Shown: piece by piece, positions 56,765-64,000 of the stretch | Layout of the letters: each line of letters begins with the position of its first letter | Position numbering within the stretch: position 1 is the stretch's first letter | NCBI RefSeq assembly: GCF_900088415.1 | Contig: NZ_FLLQ01000004.1 | Location: 372,001 to 436,000 of the forward strand | From: Vibrio mediterranei | GTDB taxonomy: Bacteria; Pseudomonadota; Gammaproteobacteria; Enterobacterales; Vibrionaceae | DNA: 64,000 nt | Direction of reading: 5' to 3' | Translations under genes and position numbers: made by a program | Notes under the pieces: model-generated | Databases searched by the model: none | What the model was told of the DNA's origin: nothing | What the model saw: the letters and a program-made list of their open reading frames with translations, nothing else

Positions 56765-57085
56765 CGTGTTTGTCTTCAGTGTAAAAACTACAGATAGTGT
56801 AGCGAGTAATACGAGGAGTAACGTCAAGAAGTGTAAATGTATTCTAAAGAGATTATTTACATTTGATGCTCATCTATTTAGAAACCATCCACGTACAATC
56901 AATGTAACACCGCGCTGGTTAATAAATAATGACTAAAAACACGCTTTTTAAGCGTCTTTGTCCAAAAAGGCACCATTCAATTCAAAATCCTCAAAAAAGG
57001 GTTTACAGCTATGCGCAGTTTGTTATGATGCGCTCCGCACTTGAGTGATGTGTTGGGAAAACATCAAACAAGTATAAAAACTCCT
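56765..57085. other. 321-base gap between the RND operon and the tRNA cluster
   Basis: Holds the upstream region of the RND operon (minus strand) and the tRNA promoter (plus strand, 57002-57038). No gene was found. No TetR-type regulator gene or obvious operator for the pump is present. Confidence 0.6.
57002..57038 (+). promoter_or_regulatory. sigma-70 promoter of the tRNA-Tyr cluster
   Basis: TTTACA (-35) and TATGAT (-10), 16 bases apart, followed by a G+C-rich discriminator GCGCTCCGC. A G+C-rich discriminator is typical of stable-RNA promoters under stringent (ppGpp) control. The first tRNA starts about 50 bases downstream. Confidence 0.75.
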
Positions 57086-57170
57086 GGGGGGGTTCCCGAG
57101 TGGCCAAAGGGATCAGACTGTAAATCTGACGGCACTGCCTTCGATGGTTCGAATCCGTCCCCCCCCACCA
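57086..57170 (+). tRNA. tRNA-Tyr (GTA), copy 1
   Basis: 85 bases, class II with an extended variable arm. Acceptor 7 G against 7 C, anticodon GTA at 57120-57122 in loop CTGTAAA, T-arm GATGG-TTCGAAT-CCGTC, encoded ACCA 3' end. Confidence 0.98.
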
Positions 57171-57251
57171 TATTCTGTTTAGTTGTTATTGACAGTTAAA
57201 CAAACTTGAAGCGCTGCGTTGGGAAAACGGCGAAACAAGTATAAAAACCCT

Positions 57252-57336
57252 GGGGGGGTTCCCGAGTGGCCAAAGGGATCAGACTGTAAATCTGACGGCA
57301 CTGCCTTCGATGGTTCGAATCCGTCCCCCCCCACCA
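57252..57336 (+). tRNA. tRNA-Tyr (GTA), copy 2
   Basis: Identical 85-base sequence to copy 1, 81 bases after it, with encoded CCA. Confidence 0.98.
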
Positions 57337-57417
57337 TATTCTGTTTAGTTGTTATTAACAGTTAAACAAACTTGAAGCGCTGCGTTGGGAAAACGGCGAA
57401 ACAAGTATAAAAACCCT

Positions 57418-57502
57418 GGGGGGGTTCCCGAGTGGCCAAAGGGATCAGACTGTAAATCTGACGGCACTGCCTTCGATGGTTCGAATCCGTCCCCCCCCAC
57501 CA
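57418..57502 (+). tRNA. tRNA-Tyr (GTA), copy 3
   Basis: Identical 85-base sequence to copy 1, with encoded CCA. Confidence 0.98.
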
Positions 57503-57583
57503 TATTCTGTTTAGTTGTTATTAACAGTTAAACAAACTTGAAGCGCTGCGTTGGGAAAACGGCGAAACAAGTATAAAAACCCT

Positions 57584-57668
57584 GGGGGGGTTCCCGAGTG
57601 GCCAAAGGGATCAGACTGTAAATCTGACGGCACTGCCTTCGATGGTTCGAATCCGTCCCCCCCCACCA
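57584..57668 (+). tRNA. tRNA-Tyr (GTA), copy 4
   Basis: Identical 85-base sequence to copy 1, with encoded CCA. Confidence 0.98.
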
Positions 57669-57749
57669 TATTCTGTTTAGTTGTTATTAACAGTTAAACA
57701 AACTTGAAGCGCTGCGTTGGGAAAACGGCGAAACAAGTATAAAAACCCT

Positions 57750-57834
57750 GGGGGGGTTCCCGAGTGGCCAAAGGGATCAGACTGTAAATCTGACGGCACT
57801 GCCTTCGATGGTTCGAATCCGTCCCCCCCCACCA
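57750..57834 (+). tRNA. tRNA-Tyr (GTA), copy 5
   Basis: Identical 85-base sequence to copy 1, with encoded CCA; last of the array, followed by the terminator. Confidence 0.98.
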
Positions 57835-57842
57835 TACAAACG

Positions 57843-57870
57843 AAAGCCGACTCACTGAGTCGGCTTTTTT
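57843..57870 (+). terminator. terminator of the tRNA-Tyr array
   Basis: AAAGCCGACTC-act-GAGTCGGCTTTTTT, 8 bases after the last tRNA. Confidence 0.95.
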
Positions 57871-57935
57871 GTTATTACCACTTTGTATTGCTGACACCAC
57901 TACCTGCCAAGCTATTTTCGAGTTTAGTTTAGACT

Positions 57936-58448
57936 CTAAATCTCACGCTGATATAAATATGCATCTGAGCAGATCTCATGAAGTACCGCAAAGTCGTTGA
58001 TCTTTTCTATGCGCTTGAACTGATTATTCTCAAGCACTTTTTGTGAGGCCAAGTTCGACGTTAATGCGTGCGCTTTGAGGGTTTTCAGACCGGCAGTTTT
58101 TTTTGCGTAATCTAAAAGCAGTGACAACGCAAAACTAGCAACACCTTTTCCCGTATAGGCCTCGCCGATTCGATACCCCACCTCTGCATAACTCATCTCG
58201 GCTTCAGAGACATTGAGATTAATTCGACCACAAATCTCTCCTTCGTTATTACGAATGAGCATTGGGTAGCAAAGTTTCGCTCTATGAAACAGTACCAGTT
58301 CACGAATATGCTCTTCCACACCTTGTTGACTGTAGAAGCCGTCATCCCTTGGAGGAATATACTGCTCAAACCACGCTTTGTTCTGCCGTTCAAACAATAA
58401 CAAAGCGTGACAATCTTCCAGCTCAACAAGCGATATGGATATGTCCAT
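57936..58448 (-). CDS. GNAT-family N-acetyltransferase (RimJ/RimL type)
   Basis: 170 residues from the ATG at 58448; a TTG four codons upstream is a possible alternative. The acetyl-CoA loop region reads VGYRIGEAYTGKGVASFALSLLLDYAK (the Q/RxxGxG/A motif is RIGEAYTGKGVA), followed by LKTLKAHALTSNLASQKVLENNQFKR, as in RimJ/RimL-type enzymes. It transfers acetyl to an amine, perhaps a protein N-terminus. Substrate unknown. Confidence 0.85.
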   Translation of the reverse strand: MDISISLVELEDCHALLLFERQNKAWFEQYIPPRDDGFYSQQGVEEHIRELVLFHRAKLCYPMLIRNNEGEICGRINLNVSEAEMSYAEVGYRIGEAYTGKGVASFALSLLLDYAKKTAGLKTLKAHALTSNLASQKVLENNQFKRIEKINDFAVLHEICSDAYLYQREI

Positions 58449-58530
58449 ATAAGCTATCAACCCTTAATATTTTTGATTGCGCTCGCTAAATGCATAACCC
58501 TAATGCACATAACCAACGCAAAAATTCTGT

Positions 58531-59703
58531 TTAGAAGACTTCGTTAACATGGAAATAGAAGGTACCACCATGTTCACCATAACCGATATCAGCACGCACA
58601 TTAACCTTGTCTTTGATCTTTAAGCGCAAACCCGTACCGGCACTCGCAAGTGTATTGTCCCAAAGCCCTGAAACATCATCGGCAACGGTGCCAGCTGCAC
58701 CCCAGAACACGACACCTACTCGCCAATACACAGGCAAGCGGTACTCGACTTGTCCCATCATCATCTGGTTGTCACGGTAGCGGCCAAGTATGTAACCACG
58801 CATAGCATCAGCACCACCAAGATCGGGCAGTTGATTCCATGGCACATCCCCGGAAGTTAAGTTCGCTTGTACTTGCCAAGCCAGTAATCCTGGCACAGGT
58901 GCCAGTGAATGGTACTGTGAAGCTTTCAGTGAATATTTACCAAAATCTGCGGAGTTGGTTGCATCATGGTAATAACCGATATCCGCTTGCAGTAGCGTGC
59001 CCTTAGAAGCGTTGGTCACATTATCACGTGTGTCATAAACGTTAGATACAAACACACCGTAGCTGGTGTTATCGGTTAGCTCATCAGCAAGGTAGTCCGC
59101 TGACTGATTATCAAATTCCTTTTCATGAGGGCGCACCGATTTGATGTTACCACCGAGACCTAAGAAATAATCGCCTCTCACTCTCGTGAGCCATGTAGGT
59201 TTGATATCAATAACTTGCTCTTTAAAGTTGACCTTATTATCGTCTTGTTGGCCGTTCTCGTAGCCGCGACCGTAGTAGACGGCGGCATCATCAAATACTT
59301 TTATGTCAGTGAAAATACGGTCGTTACCCGAATTGTAGAAGTGCTTGTTACTGAACGTAATACCCATTGATCCGTTACTAGAAGCATATGGGTTGATAAC
59401 CATAGACGAAGGTTGTCCCGCCCCCTCTGACAGTTCACCATAAAGGCCAACATACAAAAGACCAAGCCCTAAGCCTTGCTCTGGGGTATAGAACACGGCT
59501 GGAATATAGCTCGAGTTAAGCCCTTGCTGAGCGTCATACTCTTGCTCTGCACCAAATATACTCAACACATCATCCAGAGTGTCTGTTGTTGGATTAGGTG
59601 TCGCCTCAAATAAAGGCACCACTGATTCTTCAGCATGCAATGAAGTCGTGGTCGCCAAAGAAGCGCAAAGCACAAGTGCGAATCTAGAAAATGTCTGGTG
59701 CAT
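58531..59703 (-). CDS. BamA/TamA-family outer-membrane barrel protein
   Basis: 390 residues from the ATG at 59703, which starts a signal peptide (MHQTFSRFALVLCASLATTTSLHA-EE). The frame upstream is open but not signal-like. The C-terminal half is the surface-antigen (D15/BamA) barrel: YDTRDNVTNASKGTLLQADIGYY, GGADAMRGYILGRYRDNQMM (the conserved GG-RGY loop) and a terminal aromatic (FYFHVNEVF). There are no POTRA domains of the usual number. It probably inserts in the outer membrane; its cargo is unknown. Confidence 0.83.
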   Translation of the reverse strand: MHQTFSRFALVLCASLATTTSLHAEESVVPLFEATPNPTTDTLDDVLSIFGAEQEYDAQQGLNSSYIPAVFYTPEQGLGLGLLYVGLYGELSEGAGQPSSMVINPYASSNGSMGITFSNKHFYNSGNDRIFTDIKVFDDAAVYYGRGYENGQQDDNKVNFKEQVIDIKPTWLTRVRGDYFLGLGGNIKSVRPHEKEFDNQSADYLADELTDNTSYGVFVSNVYDTRDNVTNASKGTLLQADIGYYHDATNSADFGKYSLKASQYHSLAPVPGLLAWQVQANLTSGDVPWNQLPDLGGADAMRGYILGRYRDNQMMMGQVEYRLPVYWRVGVVFWGAAGTVADDVSGLWDNTLASAGTGLRLKIKDKVNVRADIGYGEHGGTFYFHVNEVF

Positions 59704-59765
59704 GGATAATTTATATGTATCAGAAAAGAGAGGCCGAATTATAGAATAAAACAGCAGCAAAATAT

Positions 59766-59797
59766 AAAAAAACCGCAGTGGTCAGACTGCGGTTTTT
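59766..59797 (-). terminator. terminator of the Tim44-domain gene
   Basis: AAAAACCGCAGT / ACTGCGGTTTTT stem with a 6-base loop, 19 bases past the stop codon on the minus strand. Confidence 0.9.
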
Positions 59798-59815
59798 AAC
59801 ATGATATTGAGGTAA

Positions 59816-60700
59816 TTAACCTTGAATACCGACGATAAGCCATGGCGCGTTAGGTACAGTAAGATCGCGCTCTAAGTGCCAAATATCTTCGATATCCTCT
59901 TCGATGCTTTCTACCGCATCACGGTAACGACCCGAGAACTGCAAGCTCAGCTGTGCTTTGTTTGCATCGAAGTCTGCGCGAACAATTTCCGCATCTACGT
60001 ACATAACGTCAGTATGCTGCTCGCCCTCTAGTTTTGCACGCTCAGCCATAAGATCTTGAAGTAGGCTTGGCGATACATACTCTTCAATGGTATGAAGTTC
60101 GTTATGGTTCCAAGCACCTTGTAGAATTCGATAGTGTTCACGCGCACCATTTAGGAATGCCGCTTGATCGAAACCCGGTGGGTAGTTATGTGGAACATCG
60201 CTGTGTCCTGCCGCACCAAAACCACCTGTCGCTGCGCCACCGTTTTGCGGCTGCTCGAAGTTTTGGAAGTTTGGTTGCTGCTCAAATTGGTTGCGCGTGT
60301 TGCCACCGAACGCGGGTTGCTGTCGCTGCTGATTCATGCTGCCTTGCTTGGCACCAAGCATCCCTCGCATAAACTTGAAGATAACGAATGCAATTAGGCC
60401 AAAGATTAGGATGTCCATGAAGTTGATGCCTTCAAATGCACCACCAAAGAACGCCGCTAACAAACCACCAGCCAATAGACCGCCTAGAAGACCGCCCATC
60501 AAGCCCTTTTTGCTGCTACCAGCTTTGTTTTGATCCTGTCTGCTGATGTTATTTGTATTCTGTTGCTGTTGTTTCGGAGCTGGAGCTGTTTTAAAGCTCT
60601 TACCGAATGATTTACCGCCACCGAACTTCTTCGCTTCAGCTACCGGATTCACCGCTACTGCAAGAACAAGCAGAGCGACGAAAGAAAATAAACGTTTCAT
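59816..60700 (-). CDS. Tim44-domain membrane protein
   Basis: 294 residues. Signal or anchor at 1-22, a Lys/Gln-rich linker, a glycine-rich hydrophobic segment and a second helix (about 68-112: GLLGGLLAGGLLAAFFGG and FMDILIFGLIAFVIFKFMRG), then a Tim44-like C-terminal domain (about 175-294) with FLNGAREHYRILQGAWNHNELHTIEEYVSPSLL and HLERDLTVPNAPWLIVGIQG. Bacterial members are membrane-attached and of unknown role; the domain may bind lipid or protein. AAAGGT ribosome-binding site. Confidence 0.87.
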   Translation of the reverse strand: MKRLFSFVALLVLAVAVNPVAEAKKFGGGKSFGKSFKTAPAPKQQQQNTNNISRQDQNKAGSSKKGLMGGLLGGLLAGGLLAAFFGGAFEGINFMDILIFGLIAFVIFKFMRGMLGAKQGSMNQQRQQPAFGGNTRNQFEQQPNFQNFEQPQNGGAATGGFGAAGHSDVPHNYPPGFDQAAFLNGAREHYRILQGAWNHNELHTIEEYVSPSLLQDLMAERAKLEGEQHTDVMYVDAEIVRADFDANKAQLSLQFSGRYRDAVESIEEDIEDIWHLERDLTVPNAPWLIVGIQG

Positions 60701-60963
60701 TCTAGACCTTTAGTTATATTGTTACGTTAAGCCGAAACCACTATACATGAACTACGACCCATCAAGCATAATATACTGAGCTTAGCATTAAAGGAAACAC
60801 TCTGATGCCTCGACATGTTTCAGAATATTGCACGTATGTTACGAGCTAGATAGAACCGCATTCAAAACTATGCGCAAAGCCTGCAATACAAGGCTTCATT
60901 AGTTGACGCTTAATCATGACACCTCTAAAATAACGAACCGTGTTCAATTAACGATCCGCAACC

Positions 60964-61554
60964 ATGGCCCGCAGAAACGATCATACCAGGGAAGAGCTTG
61001 TTGAGCTTACGCTCACGACGGTAAAAGACTACCTTAGCGAAAACTCTTATCACACGCTTAGCCTTCGGAAGATTGCCACTCTGATTGGTTATGTTCCCAG
61101 CACACTAGTGAATGTATTTGGCAGTTATAATCTGCTACTACTGCACGCTGTCGCTCGCACTCTAGATGAGCTGTCACAGGAAGCAAAAGCGGTTGTGGAT
61201 GAAGCTGATAATGTCGAAGAAGCGTTATATGCTCTCGCGAGCTGTTATCACGACTTTGCCAAGAAATACCCGTATCGTTGGCAATTAATTTTCGAACACA
61301 ACATGAACGGTGATACGCTCCCAGAATGGCAATCACAACGTATCGATGGGATGACAGGCATGCTGGAGAGCTTGCTTTCTGTCTATAAACCGGAAAAGTC
61401 TCACTCAGAAGTCCTTCGTGCCAGTCGCGTACTGTGGGCTGGAGTTCATGGCATCACACTGCTCAGTGTTGACGACAAATTCTTTGCTTCAGAGCCCGTC
61501 GATGGCGATGAGCTAATCAAAGATCTAATCTCAAAGTATTTACAAAGCTGGTAA
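60964..61554 (+). CDS. TetR/AcrR-family regulator
   Basis: 196 residues. N-terminal helix-turn-helix (about 8-55: TREELVELTLTTVKDYLSENSYHTLSLRKIATLIGYVPSTLVNVFGSYNLLLLHAVA) and an all-helical ligand domain with a WAGVHGITLLS segment of the WHG (C-terminal TetR) type. It is 15 bases upstream of the MFS-acyltransferase gene in the same direction, so it likely controls that gene and itself in response to a lipid-like ligand. The ligand is inferred. Confidence 0.85.
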   Translation: MARRNDHTREELVELTLTTVKDYLSENSYHTLSLRKIATLIGYVPSTLVNVFGSYNLLLLHAVARTLDELSQEAKAVVDEADNVEEALYALASCYHDFAKKYPYRWQLIFEHNMNGDTLPEWQSQRIDGMTGMLESLLSVYKPEKSHSEVLRASRVLWAGVHGITLLSVDDKFFASEPVDGDELIKDLISKYLQSW

Positions 61555-61569
61555 TCAAAAGGAAAGGTA

Positions 61570-63444
61570 ATGCCACATACGAAATCTGCGTCTCTGTTAT
61601 CTCAAAGGCGCTTTCTGCCCTACTTTGTGACCCAGTTCTTTGGCGCGTTTAACGACAATATTTTTAAGAACGTTTTATTGTTGTTTGTCGCATTTGCAGG
61701 ACCACAGGTTCTGCCAATCTCAAGTAACCTGTTTATTAACTTAGCGGCCGGTCTATTCATTTTGCCGTTCTTTCTGTTTTCCGCCTCAGCAGGTGTACTT
61801 GCCGACAAATACGAAAAGTCATGGTTCATCAGAAAAGTAAAGCTGGCTGAGATCGCAATTATGTGTCTCGGCGCAATTGGCTTTATTACTGAAAGCTACG
61901 GCATTTTATTGTTATTGCTGTTCTTAATGGGCACACAGTCTGCGTTTTTTGGTCCAGTGAAGTACGCACTTCTGCCACAACAACTGAAACCGAACGAACT
62001 CTTGTCCGGCAATGCATTGGTTGAAACTGGCACCTTCCTTGCCATCTTGTTGGGAACCTTAGGCGCCGGCATTATAGCTTCAGCAGAAAGCGCGAAATAC
62101 GTCGCTGCTGGATGTGTAGTTTTGTTTGCCTTGGCTGGCTACATTTCAAGTCGCTCTATTCCAGAAGCGCCTGCGGCTGCACCGGAACTAAAATTTCGCT
62201 GGCAACCCGTAAAGCAAACTAAAGAAACACTTAAAATTGCTCACCAAGACCGCGTAGTATTCCAATGTATCATGGCCATTAGTTGGTTCTGGTTCTTGGG
62301 CGCAGCTTACCTAACGCAGTTTCCGAATTTCACCAAAATACATTTGATGGGTAATGAAGCGGCCGTTTCATTCCTACTTGCACTTTTTTCTGTAGGCATC
62401 GCTCTCGGATCTATGTTGTGCGATAAGATGTCTAAGAATCGCATTGATGTCGGCATCGTGCCAATAGGCAGCATTGGCATTACCATTTTTGGCGCGCTTA
62501 TGGCTTTTGCAGTTCCATCAGAGCTGCCTCAGTTTACTTCATTCAGCGAGTTTATTTCCCACTCTAGCTTATGGCCTGTTTTTGGCTATTTATTGTTACT
62601 CGGCATGTCCGGTGGATTGTTTATCGTCCCTTTGTACGCGCTGATGCAACAACAGGCTAAAGAAACTGAACGTGCCCGAGTGATTGCTGCCCTCAATATC
62701 TATAACTCGCTATTTATGGTTGGAAGTGCAGTTTTAGGTATCGTAGGACTGTCAGTGCTGGAACTCACTATTGTCGAACTGTTCCTTGTGCTAGCTCTGA
62801 TGAACTTTATGATGGCGACTTACCTATTTTTGCAAGCTCCTATCTTCGTGGTTCGTTTCCTTATTTGGGTACTCACTACCATCATGTACCGTATCACCCA
62901 TAAAAATCTGCATCACCTACCAGAAAAAGGTGGCGCCTTGATTGTCTGCAATCATGTGAGCTATATGGATGCGTTGGTGATGAGTGCGGCAAGCCCAAGA
63001 CTCATACGTTTTGTCATGGAAGAAGACTACGCGAACTACAAACCCGTTCGTCGCTTTTTACGACGTGCTGGAGTCATACCTATCTCCTCCTCTCGCAAAG
63101 GTTCCATTCGAAGAGCGTTTAACGATATCGAACAAGCTTTAGCTAAAGGGGAGATTGTCTGCATTTTCCCTGAAGGACGTCTAACCTCAGATGGTGAGAT
63201 GAATGAATTTATGCGTGGTATTGATATTGTCCTGCGCCGCTCTCCTGTACCTGTCATCCCAATGGCGTTAAAGGGATTATGGGGCAGCTACTTTAGTCGA
63301 CATAAAGGCCGCGCGTGTAAAGGGCTCCCAACTCGCTTTAGAGCTAAGTTGGAATTAGAAGCGGGAGCACCGGTAGCACCTGAAGAAGCATCAAGTGCTG
63401 CGATGTTCGAAAAAGTCGCATCACTTCGTGGTGATTATCGCTGA
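61570..63444 (+). CDS. MFS transporter-acyltransferase fusion (LplT-PlsC type)
   Basis: 624 residues. Residues 1-425 are an MFS transporter of the lysophospholipid-flippase type (start RRFLPYFVTQFFGAFNDNIFKN, as in LplT) with about 12 helices. Residues 435-624 are a PlsC-type acyltransferase with NHVSYMD (H-x4-D, about 462-467) and FPEGRLT (about 532). In the larger Aas-type fusions an acyl-ACP synthetase follows; it is missing here. It should move lysophospholipid across the inner membrane and re-acylate it. AAGGAAAGG ribosome-binding site; operon with the TetR gene. Confidence 0.88.
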   Translation: MPHTKSASLLSQRRFLPYFVTQFFGAFNDNIFKNVLLLFVAFAGPQVLPISSNLFINLAAGLFILPFFLFSASAGVLADKYEKSWFIRKVKLAEIAIMCLGAIGFITESYGILLLLLFLMGTQSAFFGPVKYALLPQQLKPNELLSGNALVETGTFLAILLGTLGAGIIASAESAKYVAAGCVVLFALAGYISSRSIPEAPAAAPELKFRWQPVKQTKETLKIAHQDRVVFQCIMAISWFWFLGAAYLTQFPNFTKIHLMGNEAAVSFLLALFSVGIALGSMLCDKMSKNRIDVGIVPIGSIGITIFGALMAFAVPSELPQFTSFSEFISHSSLWPVFGYLLLLGMSGGLFIVPLYALMQQQAKETERARVIAALNIYNSLFMVGSAVLGIVGLSVLELTIVELFLVLALMNFMMATYLFLQAPIFVVRFLIWVLTTIMYRITHKNLHHLPEKGGALIVCNHVSYMDALVMSAASPRLIRFVMEEDYANYKPVRRFLRRAGVIPISSSRKGSIRRAFNDIEQALAKGEIVCIFPEGRLTSDGEMNEFMRGIDIVLRRSPVPVIPMALKGLWGSYFSRHKGRACKGLPTRFRAKLELEAGAPVAPEEASSAAMFEKVASLRGDYR

Positions 63445-63494
63445 TCGCCATAAGCGATTTTGTTCGTTTATTTCGATGTTGTTCATATCAAAAC

Positions 63495-63525
63495 AACGAG
63501 CGTTTAGTTTTACTGAACGCTCGTT
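63495..63525 (+). terminator. hairpin after the MFS-acyltransferase gene
   Basis: Perfect 10-bp arms AACGAGCGTT / AACGCTCGTT with an 11-base loop, 50 bases past the stop codon. No T-run, so it may serve RNA stability. Confidence 0.5.
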
Positions 63526-63577
63526 AAGAAATTTTAGGTTTTGTTGATCTAGCGAAATTCATACAATTCCTTTATGT

Positions 63578-63600
63578 GGCGAGAAAATTCTCGCCTTTTT
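63578..63600 (+). terminator. intrinsic terminator just upstream of the YeiH-family gene
   Basis: GGCGAGA-aaat-TCTCGCC followed by TTTTT, ending 14 bases before the ATG at 63615. It may end the upstream transcript, or, if the promoter lies before it, act as an attenuator. Confidence 0.8.
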
Positions 63601-63614
63601 ATTAAAGGTACTCC

Positions 63615-64000
63615 ATGTTCACCCAGTTACGCTCATACCCTCTGTTTTTTCTCGCAATTCTTGCCTGTCTCACTCCATGGGTTTCCTCGCCAATTGCACT
63701 GATACTTGGCTTCTTTTTAACAACTTTCAGCCTAGTGCCAACCACGCTGCCATTAGCAAAATTCACTAAAAAGTTGCTCGCCTACTCCATTGTCGGACTT
63801 GGTTTTGGTATCCACTTAGATCAAGCGATGCAAGCGACCAGCGATGGACTTGGAATCATCGTAGTGACCATCGTTGGCACCTTAATCATCGGTTGGTTCT
63901 TGGCACGCCGCATGGGCTTGGACAAACAAACGGGTTACCTTATTTCATCAGGTACTGCCATTTGTGGTGGTAGTGCTATTGCCGCTGTTGCACCGGCGAT
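63615..64000 (+). CDS. YeiH-family putative sulfate/anion exporter, N-terminal part
   Basis: The first 128 codons of a membrane protein that runs off the window. AAAGGT ribosome-binding site. It has helices at about 8-20, 22-42, 50-70 and 76-94, then the family signature [17 protein letters not shown], diagnostic of YeiH/UPF0324 proteins. Function of the family is poorly known; sulfate or sulfite export has been proposed. Truncated only by the window edge. Confidence 0.85.
   Translation, partial: MFTQLRSYPLFFLAILACLTPWVSSPIALILGFFLTTFSLVPTTLPLAKFTKKLLAYSIVGLGFGIHLDQAMQATSDGLGIIVVTIVGTLIIGWFLARRMGLDKQTGYLISSGTAICGGSAIAAVAPA

Larger units (their letters stand above)
57086..57834 (+). repeat. 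tandem array of five 166-base tRNA-Tyr repeat units
   Basis: Starts at 57086, 57252, 57418, 57584 and 57750, exactly 166 bases apart. The tRNA parts are identical. The 81-base spacers agree too; the first differs from the rest by a base (TTGACAG against TTAACAG). The spacer carries no promoter, so the array is one transcript cut by RNases. The exact periodicity points to recent duplication or gene conversion. Confidence 0.97.

Noticed and set aside
57086..57834. Regularly spaced repeats that could suggest a CRISPR array
   Set aside because: The repeat unit is a complete tRNA gene and the spacers are near-identical to each other, the opposite of CRISPR spacers; no cas gene is in the window.
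57694..57932. Open reading frames on both strands across the last tRNA-Tyr unit
   Set aside because: They read through the tRNA and its spacer; translation products reflect the tRNA sequence and have no ribosome-binding site.

Overview
The window reads as chromosomal DNA of a marine gammaproteobacterium, almost certainly a Vibrio or a close relative. Grounds are moderate G+C, a DecR-type regulator nearly identical in pattern to the enteric one, an ffs-atl-ybaY-tesB neighbourhood like that of E. coli, a tandem tRNA-Tyr cluster, and a RhlE, FadL, MATE and RND repertoire typical of vibrios. No phage, insertion sequence, plasmid gene or CRISPR array was seen. About 47 protein genes, one SRP RNA and five tRNA genes are supported.

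Layout. 1-3.1 kb: LysR regulator with dgcN and dgcA (D-glutamate use through N-acetylation). 3.1-7 kb: MATE exporter, RhlE helicase, secreted L,D-transpeptidase-type protein. 7.5-15.4 kb: the most unusual operon, a 1665-residue 2-oxoacid:ferredoxin oxidoreductase followed by a one-chain fusion of the two Nfn/Sud subunits, behind a long leader that can fold. 15.4-23 kb: outer-membrane proteins (FadL family), Crp/Fnr regulator, small membrane proteins, second RhlE-like helicase, chemoreceptor. 23.3-26.5 kb: glutamate decarboxylase with an AspT-family exchanger (probable acid-resistance pair). 27-28.3 kb: a three-domain RidA protein. 28.4-35.8 kb: copper/silver efflux operon (small Cys/His protein, CusC, CusB with two CusF domains, CusA, cupredoxin) behind a CueR-type promoter. 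35.8-42.6 kb: accessory stretch, partly AT-rich, with an M91/NleD-like metallopeptidase, small Cys-rich protein, LysR regulator, large M60/ImpA-like lipoprotein metalloprotease and an unknown protein.

43-46.3 kb: paired palindromic repeat, ffs, membrane protein, atl, ybaY, tesB. 46.3-49 kb: aldehyde and alcohol dehydrogenase operon. 49-50.7 kb: divergent decR and a Cds1-like cysteine desulfhydrase. 50.8-56.8 kb: cytoplasmic chemoreceptor, DUF1244 protein, RND multidrug pump. 57-57.9 kb: five identical tRNA-Tyr genes in 166-bp repeats. 57.9-64 kb: acetyltransferase, BamA/TamA-family barrel, Tim44-domain protein, TetR regulator with an LplT-PlsC fusion, and a YeiH-family gene cut by the window end.

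The strongest candidates for undescribed biology are the giant oxidoreductase/Nfn operon with its leader, the triple RidA that keeps the catalytic Arg only in its middle domain, and the orphan M91 metallopeptidase. All functional calls rest on reading the sequences; no database search was run.
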